In this document: positions 26,179-34,737 of the stretch, one piece after another | How the letters are laid out: each line of letters begins with the position of its first letter | How positions within the stretch are numbered: the stretch's first letter is position 1 | Assembly: GCF_009646335.1 (NCBI RefSeq) | Contig: NZ_WJBU01000023.1 | Coordinates: 1 to 64,000 of the forward strand | Length of the DNA stretch: 64,000 nucleotides | Source of the DNA: Caenimonas koreensis DSM 17982 | GTDB taxonomy: Bacteria; Pseudomonadota; Gammaproteobacteria; Burkholderiales; Burkholderiaceae_C | Direction: 5' to 3' | The notes under the pieces: generated by a model | Told to the model about the DNA's origin: nothing | What the model saw: the letters and a program-made list of their open reading frames with translations, nothing else | Databases searched by the model: none | Made by a program: the position numbers and the translations under genes

Positions 26179-26863
26179 GATGTGATTCCTTTCGGTTTTC
26201 AGTGCTGCCGGGTCCCTAGATTCAGGAGCCCTCTTCGTTGAGGGTTCTTCAGGCGCTCGGGCCGGCTCCCGGATGTCGCCGCCGTTTCCCTGAGTTCGTT
26301 CGCCCAGGGGAAAACAGCGGGCAGGCGCGATGGGGAGCAAGGGGAAGCATTCGTAACGCGCAGCGTTATGAACACCCCTTGCAGGCGCAGCCGGTCCTCA
26401 GCGAGCCGGGCCGCAAAGTCCCCGGTGAAGGCGAAGAACACAGGGAATCGGAGATCCAAAGCGATCCGGCTCACGCGACTGAAGAACCGCCGCGCGGCGA
26501 GCGCTTCTAGCGCCGAAGGCGCTCACTCGCGACGGCACACGCCGGCGCCCAGGGCGAAGCCCGCACCCCGATCTGGCGTTGCCAGGTCGGAAGCCTTCAC
26601 GGGGAGATCAAGCGAAGCGCGATGGGGGATTGCGCTTGCGCATTCCCCCTGTAGGCAAGCCGTGCGCGCAGCTGCGCAGCAGCGTAGGCGTCATGGGATC
26701 GTCACCCGCATGGCCAGGACCGGCAGGACCTGGTCGCAGCGGCCCTGGGCCGCGCAGATAGAGCCCAGTGGCCAACGGCCAGACGCCCACACCAAAGTCG
26801 CCCCCGTGCGCGGGTAAAGTGCCGCCTCACAACGAACAAACCTCACACCACGGAGCGATGCAC
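26179..26863. other. Intergenic region with leader repeats and candidate structured RNA copy A
   Basis: 685 bp without an accepted gene. A 20-nt sequence near 26277 (GCCGCCGTTTCCCTGAGTTC) recurs at 31179 as GCCGCCGTTTTTCCTGAGTT. Then 26491-26786 is the long repeat described separately. Open frames across it are broken by indels in the paralogous copy, so they are not coding. Confidence 0.6.
26491..26786 (+). ncRNA. Candidate structured RNA, copy A of a duplicated ~290-nt element
   Basis: Well over 80% identical by eye to 31401-31689. Predicted hairpins recur with conserved stems and changed loops: GAGCGC(TT…)GGCGCTC; CGGC-ACAC-GCCG (TTC loop in copy B); GATCTGGC-gtt-GCCAGGTC (loop cca in B); GGGGGATTGCGC/GCGCATTCCCCC at 26624-26649; and GGCCAGG/CCTGGTC. 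Several pairs are U·G only if the plus strand is transcribed, which would make it the 5' leader of the gene at 26864. RNA nature is inferred from this pattern alone. Confidence 0.5.
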
Positions 26864-27283
26864 ATGGCGAACTATCACGGACTCGAATTCAGAACGGCAC
26901 TCGAAGCGAGGTGGGCCGCATTCTTTGACCTGGCTGGTTGGCAATGGCGCTACAACCCAGCCGCCGTCGACGACTGGAAGCCGGATTTCGAAGTGACCTT
27001 TCCGTGCGGCCACTCAGAGTGCCCCGACACCCACACGCTGCTGATCGCGGTCCTGGCCACCAAGGACCTGGATTCGGTGCGTGGACATCCAGCACTGCAA
27101 TACACCTACCAGGAACACTTCACTGCTGATGCAGGAGCACTGTTCGGAAGCGAACCCGCCGCCACGACATGGGACATGTCCCACGGCGCCGGCGGTGGAC
27201 ATTTCGACGTGGCGTTTTGGGTCGATGACGCGGCGAAGCTCTGGGCCCAAGCCGGCGCGCAAGTCACCGCCCCAACGCGTTAG
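26864..27283 (+). CDS. Hypothetical protein with phage-type nuclease-like motif
   Basis: 139 residues. The N-terminus HGLEFRTALEARWAAFFDLA … WRYNPAAVDDWKPDFEV fits a motif I know from many phage and plasmid proteins (EARWAxFFD … Y.PE … PDF) thought to be PD-(D/E)XK-like. The second of two ATGs was chosen because ggag lies 8 bases upstream of it. A good terminator follows. Nuclease function is not shown. Confidence 0.65.
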   Translation: MANYHGLEFRTALEARWAAFFDLAGWQWRYNPAAVDDWKPDFEVTFPCGHSECPDTHTLLIAVLATKDLDSVRGHPALQYTYQEHFTADAGALFGSEPAATTWDMSHGAGGGHFDVAFWVDDAAKLWAQAGAQVTAPTR

Positions 27284-27312
27284 GCTCGCCACACATCGCA
27301 TTCCGTGGACGA

Positions 27313-27350
27313 GGCGACGAGGACTGAACCGTCGTCGTCGCCCCTCTTTC
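27313..27350 (+). terminator. Rho-independent terminator after the 26.9 kb gene
   Basis: Stem GGCGACGA (27313-27320) pairs with TCGTCGCC (27335-27342) and is followed by cctctttcc. It lies 30 bases after the stop codon. Confidence 0.65.
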
Positions 27351-27729
27351 CTCCGACCAACGGATAGCAGCTACCGGCCGCAGGCGCGTGCTTGACACTT
27401 CTACAATCGAATCGCGCGCGAGCACTAACCCGACACGGGTCCCTCGACGTAGTAAAGACCTCCCTCGGGAGGTCGTTTGCTTTCTGGCCACCGCGCAAGC
27501 GAACGCGCGGCGCTGCCCTTGCGCATAGCGCGAAGCGCTGTGCGCGGACCCCAGGGATAAGCCGAGCGGCGAACGGGATATCTGGCCCGCGGTGGACGTG
27601 GTTGCTGCCCGGCGAGGGCGGCGTTCCGGCCATTGCGGGCTAGATTTCCCTTCTTGAGCGACCTGCGCTTAAGCCAGGCGCGCAGCGCCTCTCTTGACGC
27701 CGCGCGCCGGCGAAGCCACTCGACGGCCG
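27351..27729. other. Gene-free stretch with two strong hairpins
   Basis: No gene accepted. A hairpin GACCTCCC/GGGAGGTC at 27457-27474 followed by gtttgctttct looks like a second rho-independent terminator on the plus strand, about 170 bases beyond the last stop, so a short untranslated transcript may end there. A second hairpin at 27521-27545 (arms GCGCA-T-AGCGC and GCGCT-G-TGCGC, loop GAA) is near-perfect. The rest holds no clear signal. Confidence 0.45.
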
Positions 27730-28809
27730 TTACCCCAACGGCATGGGATTGCGGTAGACAAACGTCCCCTTGATCGGATGCCATATCTGGCCGTTTTCGC
27801 CGGCCGCAACGCGGCATGCCTCAAAGAAGGGATGCGACAGCGAGTAGTCGTCATCCAAAGAGCACTGGCGAATGTGAACCCCCACTATGGGAAAGCCTGT
27901 GTGCCCTAAGCGCCGAATCGCTTTCGTCACGAACTCGGGAACGATTGGCAGTTGAACGTCGATGATCGTGATGTCGTCCGCGCGGACGTGCCAATCGATC
28001 CCATGAAAGAGCTCGTCCTCCGCCAGAGGATCGGACAGCGGCGATTCATCGTCGATAACGAAAGTGGCCAGCGAGTACAAAGAGCCTCGGTCATCTTGGA
28101 CATTCTCGGTGCGGGCGAGAAACAATGGAGCACGGACCTGCGCTTCCTCCTTGTCGCCGCCCCAGTCGTAGTTGAGTTGCGCGCTTTCGACCTCGAACCT
28201 CGCGTGGGCGAGAACCGATCGCCCGAGCCGCTCCAGGAACAGCGAGGCGCGCACGTCGACCTTGTGACCCGAGTACGGCCGCTCGGTATCGACCTCCATC
28301 GTGACGTGACCGACGATCTCCTCCTCGTGCACGTCACCGATTCCCGGCAGATCGGCGATCGACACGTCAAACGGCATGTAGATTTCCCTCACGCCATCGT
28401 TGTTCGTGACCGCCATCGCGCTGCCGGTCTGTCCGTCGTTGTACGTTTCGCGCTGGACCATATCGTGCATCGCGTCGAACCAGGCGTTCTCCGACCCGTG
28501 CACTGCGGCCCGAGGCAAACACCCCGAGACCGCCTGACGGATCAACGCCGCGATCGAGGACACTTCGGCTTGCGGGACCAACGCCGAACATCGTTCCTCA
28601 AGGACATCCGCCTGGATCACGACATGAGCAACCTCGGCCAGATCGGACGATTCGTCGCCCGCAGATACCGCGGCCTGGTAGGCCGCGAGTGACCCATAGC
28701 CCAATGCGGCAACGACCAGCTGCTGGGCGTGCCCGAGCTTGAGGGGATGAAGGGTTTTTTCGCTGGCCTTGCGAAGTTCATAGGCCAAGCGTGAGACATC
28801 AACTGTCAT
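27730..28809 (-). CDS. Hypothetical protein with N-terminal sequence-recognition-like helix pair
   Basis: 359 residues. The first ~50 residues (ELRKASEKTLHPLKLGHAQQ, then ALGYGSLAAYQAA) resemble a short N-terminal module found in many plasmid proteins often annotated as glyoxalase-like. The remainder is a beta-rich region of unknown fold with many acidic residues. ATG with ggagctttgc upstream; a longer start at 28830 is less likely. No catalytic motif recognised. Confidence 0.7.
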   Translation of the reverse strand: MTVDVSRLAYELRKASEKTLHPLKLGHAQQLVVAALGYGSLAAYQAAVSAGDESSDLAEVAHVVIQADVLEERCSALVPQAEVSSIAALIRQAVSGCLPRAAVHGSENAWFDAMHDMVQRETYNDGQTGSAMAVTNNDGVREIYMPFDVSIADLPGIGDVHEEEIVGHVTMEVDTERPYSGHKVDVRASLFLERLGRSVLAHARFEVESAQLNYDWGGDKEEAQVRAPLFLARTENVQDDRGSLYSLATFVIDDESPLSDPLAEDELFHGIDWHVRADDITIIDVQLPIVPEFVTKAIRRLGHTGFPIVGVHIRQCSLDDDYSLSHPFFEACRVAAGENGQIWHPIKGTFVYRNPMPLG

Positions 28810-29084
28810 GCAAAGCTCCAATATCGGCACAGGGCAATCCAGCGATTACTTGCCCCACACCGTGCGGAGTCGCATGCGGTTGAAGGAAGGCGAAAAGGAA
28901 ACCGATCTGTTTTGAGCCGCTGGAAGCTCGGGCGGATGCCTAGCGTGCATTATGCCGAGCATCGAGCATGGAGCCAAGCCGCAGATTGATCGCGGCCCCG
29001 GCCGTGCATGGCGCGAAGCGCCAAGCAAGGACGCAAAGGACAAGCCGCGCAGCGGCTCACTTCAGGCCGTCCTCACCCGCCCAC

Positions 29085-29106
29085 AAAAAAGCGGGCCGAA
29101 GCCCGC
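29085..29106 (-). terminator. Strong rho-independent terminator of the large ParB-domain gene
   Basis: On the minus strand GCGGGC-TTCG-GCCCGC is followed directly by TTTTTTGTG. It lies 23 bases past the stop codon. The rest of the 28810-29128 gap shows no gene. Confidence 0.9.
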
Positions 29107-29128
29107 GCAAAGTTCACACCACACACAA

Positions 29129-31063
29129 TCAATCGGCAGCGACTTCCTCGCGCTGCTTGCGGCGCAGCGGCTTCGGCAACCACCGCTTGCCGTGCAGTTG
29201 CGCGGCCGCAGCAGCCACGGCCGCATCCTTCTTCATCGCAGCGATGGGTTCGCCCGCCTTCGCGTCCACCGCCTGCGTCACGGCGTCGATCAGCTTGGCC
29301 TTCGGCACCGCCTGCAGGTAGGTGTCCGGCGTGGCTTCCCACCAGTCGGCCATATCGTGAGACAGCGCCTCGGCGAGCTCGTCGCTCGGCTGGAAGTGCT
29401 CGCGCTCACGACCGTGGACAGCATCGATGCTCTGCGCGGTCAGGTACGTAAGCAGGTCCAGCAGCACGTCCATCGACTGCGTGATCAGCCACGCAAACCA
29501 CTGCCCTTCCTCTTCGGGAAGCGCCTCGTCCCATCGCTGGGCAACGGCGTCGAGGGACTTGATCGCGCGACCGTCAGCCGATCCAGCGGCCAAGTTCTCC
29601 GTCCTGTGACGGCTCTCGGTCAGACTCACCTTCGCGCAGCTGCGGTCACTGCAATGGCGCGAGGACATCAGCAGACCATGCGCGAGCGTGGCGATCGCCA
29701 CATGCTGGTTGTCGAGCAGCGCAGCTTGAAGAGCGAGCGTGCGATGACTGGTCAAGGACAGCATCAGCTTCTCGGGAACGTCGGGCTTTGCCTTTGCAGG
29801 CCTGTCGCATTCGATCCCTGCGGCATCCAGCCCGCGCGTGGACTTCCGGTCCTCGGGCCGCACCAAGCCGCGATGTGCCGCCAACACGCCGTTTTCCAGC
29901 GTCACGACCACACCGGCCATGGCCTTGCATTCGTCCGTCCAGCAAAGCAGCCCTGCCCGCATTGCCGTCAGCTCGTTGTCCAGCCGATCCGATTCATCGG
30001 CGAAGCGTTCCCAATTCTCATCGCCCGCCTCTTCGCTCGCTTGCTCGTTGGCTTCGATCTTGCGCTCCAGTGCAGCGAGCGCCGCAGCCTCGCCCTTGGT
30101 CAGCTCACGCATCGCAGGACGAATCGCCGAGTACGCGGACTTGTCCGAGTAGTCGAAACGCGCGCGCACTTCCACCCAACGCCAGCCCTCGGCACGGATA
30201 GCGTCGGCCTCGCCGTCGAGCTTCTCTGCCAGCAGAAGGTCGAGCAGCGGAACATCGGTGAGATACGTCTGCTCCTTCGGTGAGAACAGGTCGAGCCGCG
30301 TGGTCCCGCCTGCGGCCTTGTACGCGCTCAGGCCAACGAACTTCACGCGCGCATCCGTCGTTAGCACTTCCTCGATCAAAAGGCGATTGCGCAACGTGTG
30401 CGCGTGCCGCTGGTAGCTGTCCAAGGAATTCCAGACCGCGACCTGATGCTCCTGATCGTCCGTCGCAGCCAGCGCCTGCATCTGATCGAGCGTAGCCTTG
30501 CCCTGCCGATACTGCGCCAGCAACACCGGAGCGACGTTCGCCAGCTTGAGCCTACGCTGTACAGATTTCACCGTCACGCCGAAGCGCGCGGCCACGTCCT
30601 CGATGCTGCGGCCTTCTTCGACCATTTTCCTGTAGCCCTCGAATTCGTCAGCCGGGTGCATTGCCTCGTGGTGGTTCTCGGCCATGCTCACCTCAGTCGC
30701 GTGATCGCGGCACACGACCTTGCATTCGACCGGCGAATCGGCCTCAAGCCTTCCCTGCTTCACCAGCAGCTGCATCGCACGCAGGCGACGCCCACCAGCG
30801 ACAACCTCATAGCGCCCCGTCTCGCGACCATCGACCAGCTCGGGCACTACGTGCAACGCCATGAGCAGGCCTTGCGAGTAGATCAACGCGGCCAACTCAG
30901 CGATGCCGTCCGCGCTCGCCGTCGTCCGCACGTTGTCTTCGGACACCACAAGCATGTTCAAGGCGATGAACGTCGAGGGCTGTGAAGCCAGCGCGATGGC
31001 ATTGTGTGCAGCCTTCGCGGCCTTGATCTTGTTGGTGGTCTTTTCATTGGTGCGTGTGAGCAT
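29129..31063 (-). CDS. Large ParB/Spo0J-domain plasmid protein
   Basis: 644 residues. The N-terminal ParB-like domain has NVRTT, GIAELAALIYSQGLLMALHV and the nucleotide-binding box YEVVAGGRRLRAM, then ENHHEAMHPADEFEGY. An HTH follows (SIEDVAARFGVTVKSVQRRLKL, residues ~150-172). The ~450-residue C-terminal part is unlike segregation ParB. Such long ParB proteins on plasmids and ICEs are usually separate from the true parAB (here at 46.7-49 kb) and their role is unclear. Ribosome-binding site aaaaggaatcgac. Confidence 0.83.
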   Translation of the reverse strand: MLTRTNEKTTNKIKAAKAAHNAIALASQPSTFIALNMLVVSEDNVRTTASADGIAELAALIYSQGLLMALHVVPELVDGRETGRYEVVAGGRRLRAMQLLVKQGRLEADSPVECKVVCRDHATEVSMAENHHEAMHPADEFEGYRKMVEEGRSIEDVAARFGVTVKSVQRRLKLANVAPVLLAQYRQGKATLDQMQALAATDDQEHQVAVWNSLDSYQRHAHTLRNRLLIEEVLTTDARVKFVGLSAYKAAGGTTRLDLFSPKEQTYLTDVPLLDLLLAEKLDGEADAIRAEGWRWVEVRARFDYSDKSAYSAIRPAMRELTKGEAAALAALERKIEANEQASEEAGDENWERFADESDRLDNELTAMRAGLLCWTDECKAMAGVVVTLENGVLAAHRGLVRPEDRKSTRGLDAAGIECDRPAKAKPDVPEKLMLSLTSHRTLALQAALLDNQHVAIATLAHGLLMSSRHCSDRSCAKVSLTESRHRTENLAAGSADGRAIKSLDAVAQRWDEALPEEEGQWFAWLITQSMDVLLDLLTYLTAQSIDAVHGREREHFQPSDELAEALSHDMADWWEATPDTYLQAVPKAKLIDAVTQAVDAKAGEPIAAMKKDAAVAAAAAQLHGKRWLPKPLRRKQREEVAAD

Positions 31064-31818
31064 GTCGATTCCTTTTGCGTGTGTTGATGTGATTCGGACT
31101 TCCCGAACCCCGCTGACCGGATTCCAAGATTCAGTCCAGCGATTTGTGTTGTGCTGAGACTGGAAGGCCTTGGAAGCCTGCCGCCGTTTTTCCTGAGTTC
31201 GTGTCCGTGGTCCGCTCAGCGAGTGAATGAAGGGCCGGCCGGCAATGGACCGTGGAATAAATGAGGGGACCCGCGCAGCGGGGAGGCGCGTTTATCCCGC
31301 GAAAGCCATTGCCGGATGGACCGCACTCGCTAAGGTCCACGAACAAGACGCGAACTCAGGGAACACGCGGTACAGGCCCACTCCGATCGAGGCACAACGG
31401 CGCGCGCCGAGCGCCTCTAGCGCCGCAGGCGCTCACTCGCGACGGCTTCGCCGGCGCCCAGGGCGAAGCCCGCACACCGATCTGGCCCAGCCAGGTCGGA
31501 AGCCTTCAGGGGGCGGCCAAGTGCAGCGCGGCGGGGGATTGCGCGTGCGCATTCCCCAAAGAGGCAAGCGGTCGCGCGCAGCTGCGTAGCAGCGCAGGCG
31601 TCATGGGATCGTCACCCGCAGGGGCCAGGACCGCAGGGCCTGGTCGCAGCGACTGCGAAGATAGAGCCCGGTGGCCAACGGCCAGACGCAAAATCAATCT
31701 CGACATCAAGCTGCGCCGCTCGGTTGCGCCTGCAGAGAATCGCTGCTAGAGTGTTCGGTCAGAGGGAAACCCCTCACGTTTGTCAGCGAATGCTGGCCTG
31801 TCTTTATTTGGAGAATCT
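31064..31818. other. Intergenic region with candidate structured RNA copy B
   Basis: 755 bp between the divergent large ParB-domain gene and the 31.8 kb gene. No gene accepted. It shares with the 26.2-26.9 kb gap both a short leader motif (31179) and the long repeat (31401-31689). The 31140-31400 part shows no other signal. Confidence 0.6.
31401..31689 (+). ncRNA. Candidate structured RNA, copy B of the duplicated element
   Basis: Paralog of 26491-26786, with the same order of hairpins: GAGCGCCT/AGGCGCTC; CGGC-TTC-GCCG; GGGC-GAA-GCCC; GATCTGGC-cca-GCCAGGTC; GGGGGATTGCGC/GCGCATTCCCC at 31533-31557; and GGCCAGG/CCTGGTC. Differences fall mainly in loops and linkers. As with copy A it lies between a minus-strand plasmid gene and a plus-strand gene, ~130 bases upstream of the latter. 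Confidence 0.5.
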
Positions 31819-32520
31819 ATGCAACCCGCCAGACCGCGGATCATCCGCGCGTACGTCCCCGACCGCGAAACGAAGGTCGAACCCTCCCCGCCATGCGCAG
31901 TGTTGATCGACGGATCCGCACTCTATCTCGCAAGCGCACATCGGCCCGATAACCAGCGCCTCAACTACCCTGTCTTCGTCGACGTCCTTGCCTTCAAGGT
32001 GCCCGGACTGCATCCGGCGGGCGAAGGCGAACCGAAATCCATCTGGTCCATGTGGACCAGCGCCGATCCCTCCAATTCCAGCCAGACACGATTCCTCGAT
32101 TTCGCGGAAAAGCGGCTGCAATGGGAAGTTCGCGCATGCAGACCTTGGCAGGCGCACGTAGTGTCGCCAGACCTGCTCTTTGGCGTTGGCGCCGACCTGG
32201 CAAAGGCGAACCGCCTCATGCGTTTTGACACGTCGATCGCCTTTGCGATGGCACGCCTGTGCGACACACATCGCGTGATAGTGGTCTCGGATTCATTCGC
32301 ACTGCGCGAGCCGATCGCACGCGTCAACGAGTACCTACCCAAGCACGGCAAGGTCGTTCTCGCGTTTTTCGGGCAGGCCTTGGACCCGCGCTGGCGCGGC
32401 AACCTGCAAGATCCTTTCTCCCCCGAATTCATTGACCTCGACGATCACGAGAGTGAATTGTTCGGAGTCCCCAATCAGGAGGTGCGTGAGCCGGAAAAAC
32501 GATCCGGCCTGATTTTCTAG
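31819..32520 (+). CDS. Hypothetical protein, possibly NYN/PIN-like
   Basis: 233 residues. An early hydrophobic strand ending in Asp (CAVLIDGSALYLASAH) and a later acidic/hydrophobic pair (RFDTSIAFAMARLCDTHRVI, then VVSDSFA) recall NYN-domain nucleases, where such Asp residues bind metal. The match is by pattern only. ATG with ggagaatct upstream. It is the gene directly downstream of candidate RNA copy B. Confidence 0.6.
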   Translation: MQPARPRIIRAYVPDRETKVEPSPPCAVLIDGSALYLASAHRPDNQRLNYPVFVDVLAFKVPGLHPAGEGEPKSIWSMWTSADPSNSSQTRFLDFAEKRLQWEVRACRPWQAHVVSPDLLFGVGADLAKANRLMRFDTSIAFAMARLCDTHRVIVVSDSFALREPIARVNEYLPKHGKVVLAFFGQALDPRWRGNLQDPFSPEFIDLDDHESELFGVPNQEVREPEKRSGLIF

Positions 32521-32567
32521 TTCAACGACCGGGAATCCGGTCATCAAATTATTTTGAAAGGCTACAC

Positions 32568-32804
32568 ATGAAACGAGTCCATCACGGGATGAACCGTGCC
32601 GACTTCGACCATATCTGGATCGAGCTCGTCGGCGAAATCCTTCACGCCCGACGCACGGGCGAAGTCGTCTACCGTCACTCACTGCTCGACTACAGCGTTC
32701 GAGTGAATGGGAGACGAAAGGACACGACGCGCAGGCTGACTGCTGCCGGCATGGCCCTCGAGCGCCTACTCAATACGCCAGCCGCAAACGACGACAACTT
32801 CTAG
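32568..32804 (+). CDS. Hypothetical 78-residue protein
   Basis: Basic small protein (MNRADFDHIWIELVGEILHA; DYSVRVNGRRKDTTRRLTAA). ATG with gaaaggctacac upstream, 47 bases after the preceding gene, so probably the same transcript. No family recognised. Confidence 0.55.
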   Translation: MKRVHHGMNRADFDHIWIELVGEILHARRTGEVVYRHSLLDYSVRVNGRRKDTTRRLTAAGMALERLLNTPAANDDNF

Positions 32805-32817
32805 GGCTGCACGCCCA

Positions 32818-32840
32818 GGGCGCGGCAAGATGCCGCGCCC
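32818..32840. terminator. Long GC hairpin between convergent genes
   Basis: GGGCGCGGCA-aga-TGCCGCGCCC is a perfect 10-bp stem in the 58-bp gap between two convergent stop codons. It lacks a T-run, so it may serve as a transcription barrier rather than a classic terminator. Confidence 0.5.
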
Positions 32841-32862
32841 GTTCGCGGCGCCTTGACGCCGA

Positions 32863-33786
32863 TTACGCCGCAAGCCGATGCTCGTAATAAGGCCGCTCGC
32901 GATCATCAAGAATCGCAAAGCACGCAGCGAGATTCGCAGGATCTGGATTGAGCCAGGCATCGATGTTCTCCGGCTTGATCGGGATGATGCAACGATCGTG
33001 CCCTGCAGCTGACACTTCCGCCGGCGGCTCGTCGGTGATCGCGGAGAACGAAAGCAGATCCTGCTCGCCTGGCGCCGACCAATGCGACCACAAGCATGCG
33101 ACAAGCATCGGGTCGGTCATCGACGGCTTAAATTCGAGCACGACGTTCGACCCATCGCGATCGACGTTCTCATAGAACGCGGTGACCACCTCGATCGCGT
33201 GATGCCGGCCGAACTGCCCTTTCCAAAATCCCTCGAGGTTGTCGCGACGCGCGTTGTAGGTGCCGGGATACTTCGTGTCGTAGAAGGCCGGCTTGCCGGC
33301 GGGCCGACAGCCATAGCGCATTGGCCGCAGCACGCGTTTCCCGTTTTCCGAAACGACGACGTGCGTGAACACATTCGGGTAGATGCGCGCGTCGCGCGGC
33401 TTTGATTCGGTGCGCTCCAGATCCGCCAGCCAACCGAGGATCTGCTCAGTCTTGCTCGACGCGATGCGCTGGTCGTGCTGGGCTTTCTTCGTGATCTTCG
33501 TCGCGAGAATTCGCTCCGCGGCCGCCAGGCGCTGTCGCTGCTTGAAAAGCTCCTGCTGCAGCCGTGTTTGTTCCGCCTCGCGCCATTCGTCGATCAACGC
33601 CTTCACGTCGCGCTCGGCCTGCGTCTGCGGATCGGCAAAGCCGTCCTCAAGCGCCTTGGGAATCTTGATCTTCTCGCCGGCACGCCGGCGCCAAAAGAGA
33701 TCGAAGTAATCCTGCACGCTGATCTCGACGCCGAAATTGCGCTTGTACTTCTTCCACTCCGCGACGATCTGGGCCGAGTAGCACAT
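32863..33786 (-). CDS. SOS-response-associated peptidase (SRAP/YedK-like)
   Basis: 307 residues beginning MCYSAQ. After start-methionine removal Cys2 would be the residue that crosslinks abasic sites in single-stranded DNA. The SRAP core is recognisable in RPMRYGCRPA, NARRDNLEGFWKGQFGRHH and the terminal AAGHDRCIIPIKPENIDAWL. It is longer than E. coli YedK (222 aa) because of a charged helical insertion at residues ~45-125. It may protect the transferred single strand. A LexA-like dyad lies upstream. Confidence 0.88.
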   Translation of the reverse strand: MCYSAQIVAEWKKYKRNFGVEISVQDYFDLFWRRRAGEKIKIPKALEDGFADPQTQAERDVKALIDEWREAEQTRLQQELFKQRQRLAAAERILATKITKKAQHDQRIASSKTEQILGWLADLERTESKPRDARIYPNVFTHVVVSENGKRVLRPMRYGCRPAGKPAFYDTKYPGTYNARRDNLEGFWKGQFGRHHAIEVVTAFYENVDRDGSNVVLEFKPSMTDPMLVACLWSHWSAPGEQDLLSFSAITDEPPAEVSAAGHDRCIIPIKPENIDAWLNPDPANLAACFAILDDRERPYYEHRLAA

Positions 33787-33822
33787 GGGCAAAGTATCGC
33801 CTCGACCGCGGCTTTCCCGCTC

Positions 33823-33849
33823 CTGGTCAAATACTGTATGCTTGACCAG
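33823..33849. promoter_or_regulatory. Dyad with LexA-like half site between SRAP gene and the next gene
   Basis: Perfect inverted arms CTGGTCAA and TTGACCAG with an 11-bp centre. Inside, CTGT-N8-CCAG is one base from the LexA consensus CTGT-N8-ACAG. It lies ~40 bases upstream of the SRAP start and could give SOS control. Binding is not shown. Confidence 0.5.
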
Positions 33850-34214
33850 TGTTTGTAAAGGTGTGCCTCGGCTACGACGGCGGGGTTCCGACGCCCGGCC
33901 ACGGTGAGCAGCGGCCGCTGTTCGGGCAGCTGTACTCCGACAAGGTCCGCCACGTCGACGTGCTGCTGCTTTGGCCGCTGGACTTCGCCACGAACACGCG
34001 AGCGTCGACAACGACAAAGCCGCTAGCGACCCTTTGGCGCCCTACCCTCAGCACCGTGATGGTCAATGAGATGTCATTCGGCGGATTCGAGCGCGTGCAG
34101 CTGGCCAGCCGGCGCCGCTGGATGATTCAACGGTGGCGGTGCGAGCCAATGACCTACCAGGACGCGAAGCGCCGCGAGGCCGAATGCAAGGCCGAAAAGT
34201 GGCGGTGGGCATGA
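33849..34214 (+). CDS. Hypothetical protein divergent from SRAP
   Basis: 121 residues from a GTG (MFVKVCLGYDGGVPTPGHGE). The C-terminal part (MTYQDAKRREAECKAEKWRW) reads clearly as protein and the middle less so. A shorter form from an ATG at 34059 cannot be excluded. No family recognised; start and even existence are only moderately supported. Confidence 0.4.
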   Translation: MFVKVCLGYDGGVPTPGHGEQRPLFGQLYSDKVRHVDVLLLWPLDFATNTRASTTTKPLATLWRPTLSTVMVNEMSFGGFERVQLASRRRWMIQRWRCEPMTYQDAKRREAECKAEKWRWA

Positions 34215-34251
34215 AGCGGTAAGGTACGCCGCGCGGTCGTATATTGCCCGT

Positions 34252-34737
34252 ATGGCTGACTTCGTCATCCTGCGTTTAGAGCGAAAAAGCGTCGCCGCGC
34301 TGAACCTGCGCGCGCCGCTATACGCGCTTGAGCAAATGATCGTGAGCGCAGGCGCCGTCCGCGAGTTCGCTGGTCGTGTGCGAATCGAATTCGAGGGCTG
34401 CTACGAACTCGGCGAAGTCTGGCTCGACGCGTGCGTACAGCGGTACATGCGCGAGCTCACCGACCTATTTCCCTACTGGCTTCATTTCGTCGATAAAGAA
34501 GACGAGTCTTTGCGTATCCTCATGTGCTGCTTGCTGCCGCCGCAGCAGGTCGAGCCGCACGGCAACGGCGAGCCACAAATGCAAATCAACGTCTTAGCCT
34601 GGAACGATCAGTTGCGGCGCCTGCGCCTCTACATGAGTAGGCTCCACGCCCAGTACGGTCTGTCGCCGGAAGAATCCAGTGCAATCGATCAATTGATCGC
34701 GGCTTGGTCGAGGCGCGTCGGGTTGACTCCCGCCTAG
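34252..34737 (+). CDS. Hypothetical 161-residue protein
   Basis: Acidic, compact protein (MADFVILRLERKSVAALNLR; ELTDLFPYWLHFVDKEDES; LSPEESSAIDQLIAAWSRR). No signal peptide or recognised family. Its stop overlaps by 4 bases the stop of the DGQHR gene on the other strand, so it marks the left boundary of the minus-strand defence cluster. Confidence 0.6.
   Translation: MADFVILRLERKSVAALNLRAPLYALEQMIVSAGAVREFAGRVRIEFEGCYELGEVWLDACVQRYMRELTDLFPYWLHFVDKEDESLRILMCCLLPPQQVEPHGNGEPQMQINVLAWNDQLRRLRLYMSRLHAQYGLSPEESSAIDQLIAAWSRRVGLTPA

Noticed and set aside
25066-26241. 391-codon plus-strand frame opposite DUF932
   Set aside because: Overlaps DUF932, which has family motifs and a good ribosome-binding site.
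26368-26817. 149-codon frame across the duplicated element
   Set aside because: The paralogous copy at 31.4 kb has indels that shift the frame, and similarity is at the nucleotide level in hairpins, not in a shared protein.
28952-30283. 443-codon plus-strand frame opposite the large ParB-domain gene
   Set aside because: Antisense of a recognisable ParB domain; the beginning crosses a clear minus-strand terminator.
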